NCBI RefSeq assembly: GCF_009389715.1
Contig: NC_052392.1
Span: forward strand, 30,330,592-30,394,591
Reading direction: 5' to 3'
Length of the DNA stretch: 64,000 nucleotides
DNA from: Phoenix dactylifera
Lineage: Eukaryota > Streptophyta > Magnoliopsida > Arecales > Arecaceae
Shown here: in pieces, positions 59,869-64,000 of the stretch
How positions within the stretch are numbered: the first letter of the stretch is position 1
Layout: the number at the start of each line of letters is the position of its first letter
Program-made: the position numbers and the translations under genes
The notes under the pieces: generated by a model
The model's database searches: none
What the model was told of the DNA's origin: nothing
What the model saw: the letters and a program-made list of their open reading frames with translations, nothing else

Positions 59869-62490
59869 GGTTGGACGCGGGGGAGGGGATGGGAATGGAA
59901 AGGTGTTTGCTTTTATGGACCAGAAAAGAAGCGAGAGCGTACCTGAGGAAGGACTGGAAGGGTCAGAAATAGCATTCGCTCGAGCGTCAAGTGGAGGATA
60001 TTTATGTCCGGATCATGGTATACAAGAAGAAAGAAGTTTTATTAACGGACTAATGCTGGGTGCGTGCAGATTTATCTATTTTTATGGTATATTAAAAGAG
60101 AATTTTGTAAAAAAAATAGCAGATCATATACAATTTTTTGATGATAGGTCAAAATTGTCCTGGGCCTTTCCACCGCATCCCATTAATTTGCAACATCGAT
60201 CCATGTTGTGCAAGTTCTAATTGAATTTTGCATAAAAAGATGGGAATAGTTAATTTAGAATATAATTAATATAATAGAAAACTTAAATAAACCTTATATT
60301 TTGTATATGTAATAAATCAGGTATTTATGCTACATTCATATCGATGACTCCAATCAGTATATCGACCAAAAATAGGTCTCAGAAGGTCATCTAATATAGA
60401 CCGAATAATGATAGATCTTCAAAAGAGACTTCTTTTATAGGTCGAATAAAAAATTCTAGAAGGATGTTATCTTTCGATCAAGTACTAAGGTGTAGAACAA
60501 TAACTCGATTAACAGGCAAAAGTACTCAACTTGTAACTGAAGTATACTCTACTAGCAGGCTAAATAGTACTCGAGCAACTGGTTAAAGTTGTATTTGGTC
60601 ATTAAGTTTTACTCAGCCAGCAGGCCAATACAAATGGCTAATCTATCAAGTACTATTAAAAGAATGCCAACCTTAGATCGAGTAGTAGGGATGTAAACCG
60701 AGTACTGGGGTGTGGATTAAGGGGAGAGAGACATATCAACCTACAATAGGACTTTTAGTATAATAGAACCCGAATAAGGTGGTTAGCTAGCAATTACCAC
60801 TACCTGGAATGTAGGAGTGGTAGCATTGCCAAAAATGTACGAGTAGTGTAAGGAACGTAATTGCCATGCATAGTAATAGTGCCCCATATTGCACAACATA
60901 GGTTGGACAAGTGTCAAAGCTAAGTATTAACACCTATCCCACCAATCAATAGGAGATACTTATAAATGTTTTTTAGTTTATCTTTTAGTTATCTTTATCA
61001 TTAATATCTTAGTTCATAGTTCTTAGTTCATAACCCTTATATCTTTAGCCACCACTTCCTTTCAGGAGGCAATGATACCCACTATTAAAAAACCTCAAAA
61101 ATTAGGGTAGCAAGATCCACTATCATTTATCCTTTTCAATGAGATACCGATGGCATGTCCATGCACATATCTAGTTAAGCGTCGACCTATTTCATATCCA
61201 TTTCGCTATGCAAAAAGAAAGAGAGGAAACACCAGGTATATGCAGGTTTGGCTGTTCAAGTCAAGTTCATGTCAGTTGGGTATAAAAACCTCAAATTTAA
61301 ATTCAACCTGGAAGATCGAGGAGTATGACTTTGATTCCATACCCAACCCATTCATCATTGGATTTGGGTTGAGTACTAAGTTTGGAGGTTGGAGTAATAG
61401 CTTTTTTGCACCATGATTAGGAAGAAAAATTAGTAACATAGCCGAGGTCCATCTTCAAGAAGGTATTTGGTCACCAAAGAAATATACACACTCAGATCCT
61501 CTTATATAGAAACCATGTAATCATGGCAATCACATGGCAATTCTCCCTTCTCTTCCTATGATGACCCTTTGTTCTCTTTATTTCCTATCACATTGCATAT
61601 TGGGACATTGGTAATGGCCAAAACATTGTATTTATTTACGTTAGGATCTTCAAATTGCATCTTGTGGGGCTATGCACTTTCAACTCCCGTCTTGATATGG
61701 CCCTCCAAGTGGCTTGAAGACCTAACTATTTAATTCAGCTGGTTCTTTGATATATCAACTTGTGATGAAATCTTGAAACAAAATTGCCCAACTTGTGATG
61801 ATACCTTGAGGTATACTCTCTCAAGCTAATGAATCTCATTCAGGTTGAGTTTACATTGACAAGATTCACTTATAATCTATTTCAGGGTTGCATATTAATT
61901 TAGACCTCTATGTAACACATAGGTCTTACTTTGTACTCAAGTCTAAATCCAACCCTATCCGGAGTTAATTTATACTTATTTCATGTTTTGTGTTTTCATT
62001 TTTTTATTTTTAAATGTACTTAATTCATCCACTAATTTGGTTGCTTTTTAGTCATCACTTGGAATTGTCACAATCATTTTATTACACTTTTGACCATTTT
62101 CATTTTTAACATATCTCAACTTTATAACATAATATTGACTTTTACTTGAAAATAGAATTTTAACTTATTTATTGAGAGCCTTAATTTATGTTTCCAAATT
62201 TCATTTTTTTAACTACTAGAATAGTTAATATTATTATCTTATTTTCTTCTTTATATAATAATATTTCATATGCTAATAATTCATTCTTAATTTTTGTTCC
62301 ATCTAAATTTTATTTTTTAAAATAGTACACTAAGTGTTTTTTTTTCTCCTTTGCACCGCAGTGGGAGTTATATTAGCGTATATTTGTTTGCCCAACCTTA
62401 TTAGAAGTAGTTTACACATGCCTCACATGGGACATAAAGAAGTGAAACTGTACTGCCTGAAATGGAATTAAGTTACGTTTTATTAAAAAA
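59869..62490. other. 5' flank of the DnaJ gene and intergenic DNA
   Basis: The first ~130 bp is a G-rich leader/promoter of the minus-strand DnaJ gene with no obvious TATA box. The segment 60.35-61.1 kb, with repeated GGTCGAATA, AGTACT and CAGGC words, looks like retroelement LTR material, but no ends or target-site duplication were found. The plus-strand frame at 61,150-61,416 has no recognisable domain. Confidence 0.45.
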
Positions 62491-62760
62491 CTAGTTCCGG
62501 CAAGTCATTTGCCGATACTAGGCCATCTATGTGGTTGGCAATGAAGTGCAAAATAATAGACATTTAGGTACATGTTCTCGATACTTTCAACGAATAAAAT
62601 TAACTAATCCCCGCGGGCCGTGGGCGGGGAGTAGTTCAATTTTACGGCTGCCGTCCAGTAGCAAAATGACAAACAATTTAGTGCACGTTCAGGGATCTTT
62701 GAGTAATTTTGTCCGCAACTACAAGTGACCTAGTTCCAGCAATCCGCATGCCGATACTAG
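62491..62760. repeat. Two 31-bp hairpin-forming direct repeats 239 bp apart
   Basis: CTAGTTCCGGCAAGTCATTT then GCCGATACTAG (62491-62521) recurs as CTAGTTCCAGCAATCCGCAT then GCCGATACTAG (62730-62760). The first copy is an imperfect palindrome (CTAGT..CGGCAA against TTGCCG..ACTAG). The segment between includes CCCCGC...GGCGGGG, another inverted pair. No coding frame is present. Confidence 0.75.
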
Positions 62761-62761
62761 A

Positions 62762-64000
62762 TATTTTTTCCTCCATACCAGGAGAGTCACTGAACTTCAA
62801 TAGAATAGAGAATACAATGAGGACCTTTTAGCTAATATTATCCCAACAGGTTCATTTTACACTCTGAAAGTTAGTTAACAAAAGCTCCCTCAACAGTGTT
62901 CTTATTAAGATGAGATTCACCTTATTAAATATTTTCATATGGACTTAAAAGAGTCTAAAACCCTAGTCCCCTTACTCTCTCTTCCCTATTTTCTCCCTTT
63001 CCTCTCCACCACCACCTCAACCAGTATTCCACCGCTACGCCGTCGGCCGACATCCGCTATCACTTGATCACTGTCTTTACCACCGCCGCAGCCACCAACC
63101 ACCCTTGGACCCCCACCATTTGAGGCACACCCTTCCTCCTCACATTGCCTTCACCGCTTTCTTGTTCACATTTAAATTCACTTCCTTTTCACCCCCCCCA
63201 ATCCAGCAAAGAGCGGCGAGGATATTCAAACCCTATCAAGCAACCAATTACATCACCAGTGGCATCTCCTTCTCCGTCCAAAGATTGGAGATCCAGACCT
63301 TCATCACCGTCAACATTGGAAAAGCATGGCAAATCTATGATGTAAGCTTACTATCTTGTAAAGTTTGTTCTTTTTCGGTTGTTTGTCGAGTTCTCTTGAA
63401 TGCAAGAAAACTTATTAAAGAAAATTGTACTCAAAGTATAATAAGCTTGGCCTTGCAAGCTGAATTTTCAGAACTTGTAGTAACGGCCGCCCACTATCAT
63501 TTGTTTGCAAGTTGGTTTAATTGATATGCCTGATATATTTTTTTTAATAGAAGCCTACTTAAGATTTACAATTGAAAAACTAAAATTTATTTCCTATGAG
63601 TCTGTACTTCTTCTGATGTGCAGTGTATTTGATTTTAGGATGCATTTGGTCTGCAACTGAAATCAGAATCAGAATCGGCATAGATTAAAATTAGAATTGG
63701 AATGGCCATATTTTCCAATGTGTTTGGTTCATCGCTATAATCGGAATCGAAATCAAAATTGCAATAGCCAATTTCTATTGTTGCTTTTGGTTCATTTAAA
63801 GGCAAAAATCTGAATTAACCTTGTTGTGGTTCATATTTGGCCCGAGGGTGACCACGCCGGAAGAGTCGAGGGATCTGCCGGAGTATGGAGGAAGAAGATG
63901 AGAGCCACCTCCCGCGATCGGCGGTGTACCTGCACAAAGTTTCACCGGTGCTTCCGGTGAGGGCCCTCCGACGATCAAATTAGAGTGGTACTTAGTTTGT
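62762..64000. other. Right end of window; possible partial first exon
   Basis: A pyrimidine-rich leader (62.95-63.05 kb) is followed by Pro/Ser-rich frames. In one, an ATG at 63145 leads to SPVASPSPSKDWRSRPSSPS and reaches a possible donor at 63342 (ATGAT/GTAAGC). I recognise no protein and cannot join a second exon. From 63.64 to 63.80 kb the sequence repeats CAGAATCGG, GGAATCGAAATC and TTTGGTTCAT words typical of plant MITEs, without clear ends. Confidence 0.3.

Noticed and set aside
60350-61100. Possible solo LTR
   Set aside because: The word composition resembles plant LTRs, but I could not find TG...CA ends, a target-site duplication or a second copy in the window.

Overview
This is a plant nuclear DNA window: AT-rich, with long introns, many microsatellites, MITEs and retrotransposon debris, plastid-targeted proteins and two MIR396 hairpins. 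It is an angiosperm. A monocot, perhaps a palm, is my guess from the general look of the sequence and is not proved by any single feature. Only a small part of the window is coding.

Layout. 0-10 kb holds two MIR396 loci transcribed away from each other (minus strand near 2.9 kb, plus strand near 9.6 kb). A small MITE lies about 330 bp upstream of the second. 13.5 kb has a 5'-truncated LINE with an intact 16-bp target-site duplication and an RNase H reading frame. 16-18.4 kb has a degenerate ~150-bp repeat and unidentified broken coding segments. 19.6-20.9 kb is a decayed Ty1/Copia gag-protease-integrase remnant on the minus strand. 26.8-30.2 kb is a two-exon gene for a small, probably plastid, one-helix membrane protein.

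31.56-35.77 kb is the most striking object: a fold-back element with ~0.4-kb GC-rich inverted arms and purine/pyrimidine tracts. It encloses a 21-bp array built on GGGGTCGACCCC palindromes and a 2.6-kb 21-bp minisatellite with higher-order structure. 37.2-37.9 kb is an intronless calmodulin-like gene with four complete EF-hands and an N-terminal hydrophobic anchor. 46.7-47.3 kb is a hAT-like MITE. 48.5-59.9 kb is a ten-exon minus-strand gene for a chloroplast DnaJ (J-domain, Gly/Phe region, four CxxCxGxG zinc motifs); I resolved every exon boundary and they give one uninterrupted 484-residue frame.

The protein genes do not form an operon or pathway; this is ordinary eukaryotic gene spacing. 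Themes that recur are post-transcriptional regulation (two miR396 sources; a uORF and a G-quadruplex-prone 3' UTR on the calmodulin-like gene) and repeat activity beside genes. All splice sites, promoters and element boundaries are read by eye.
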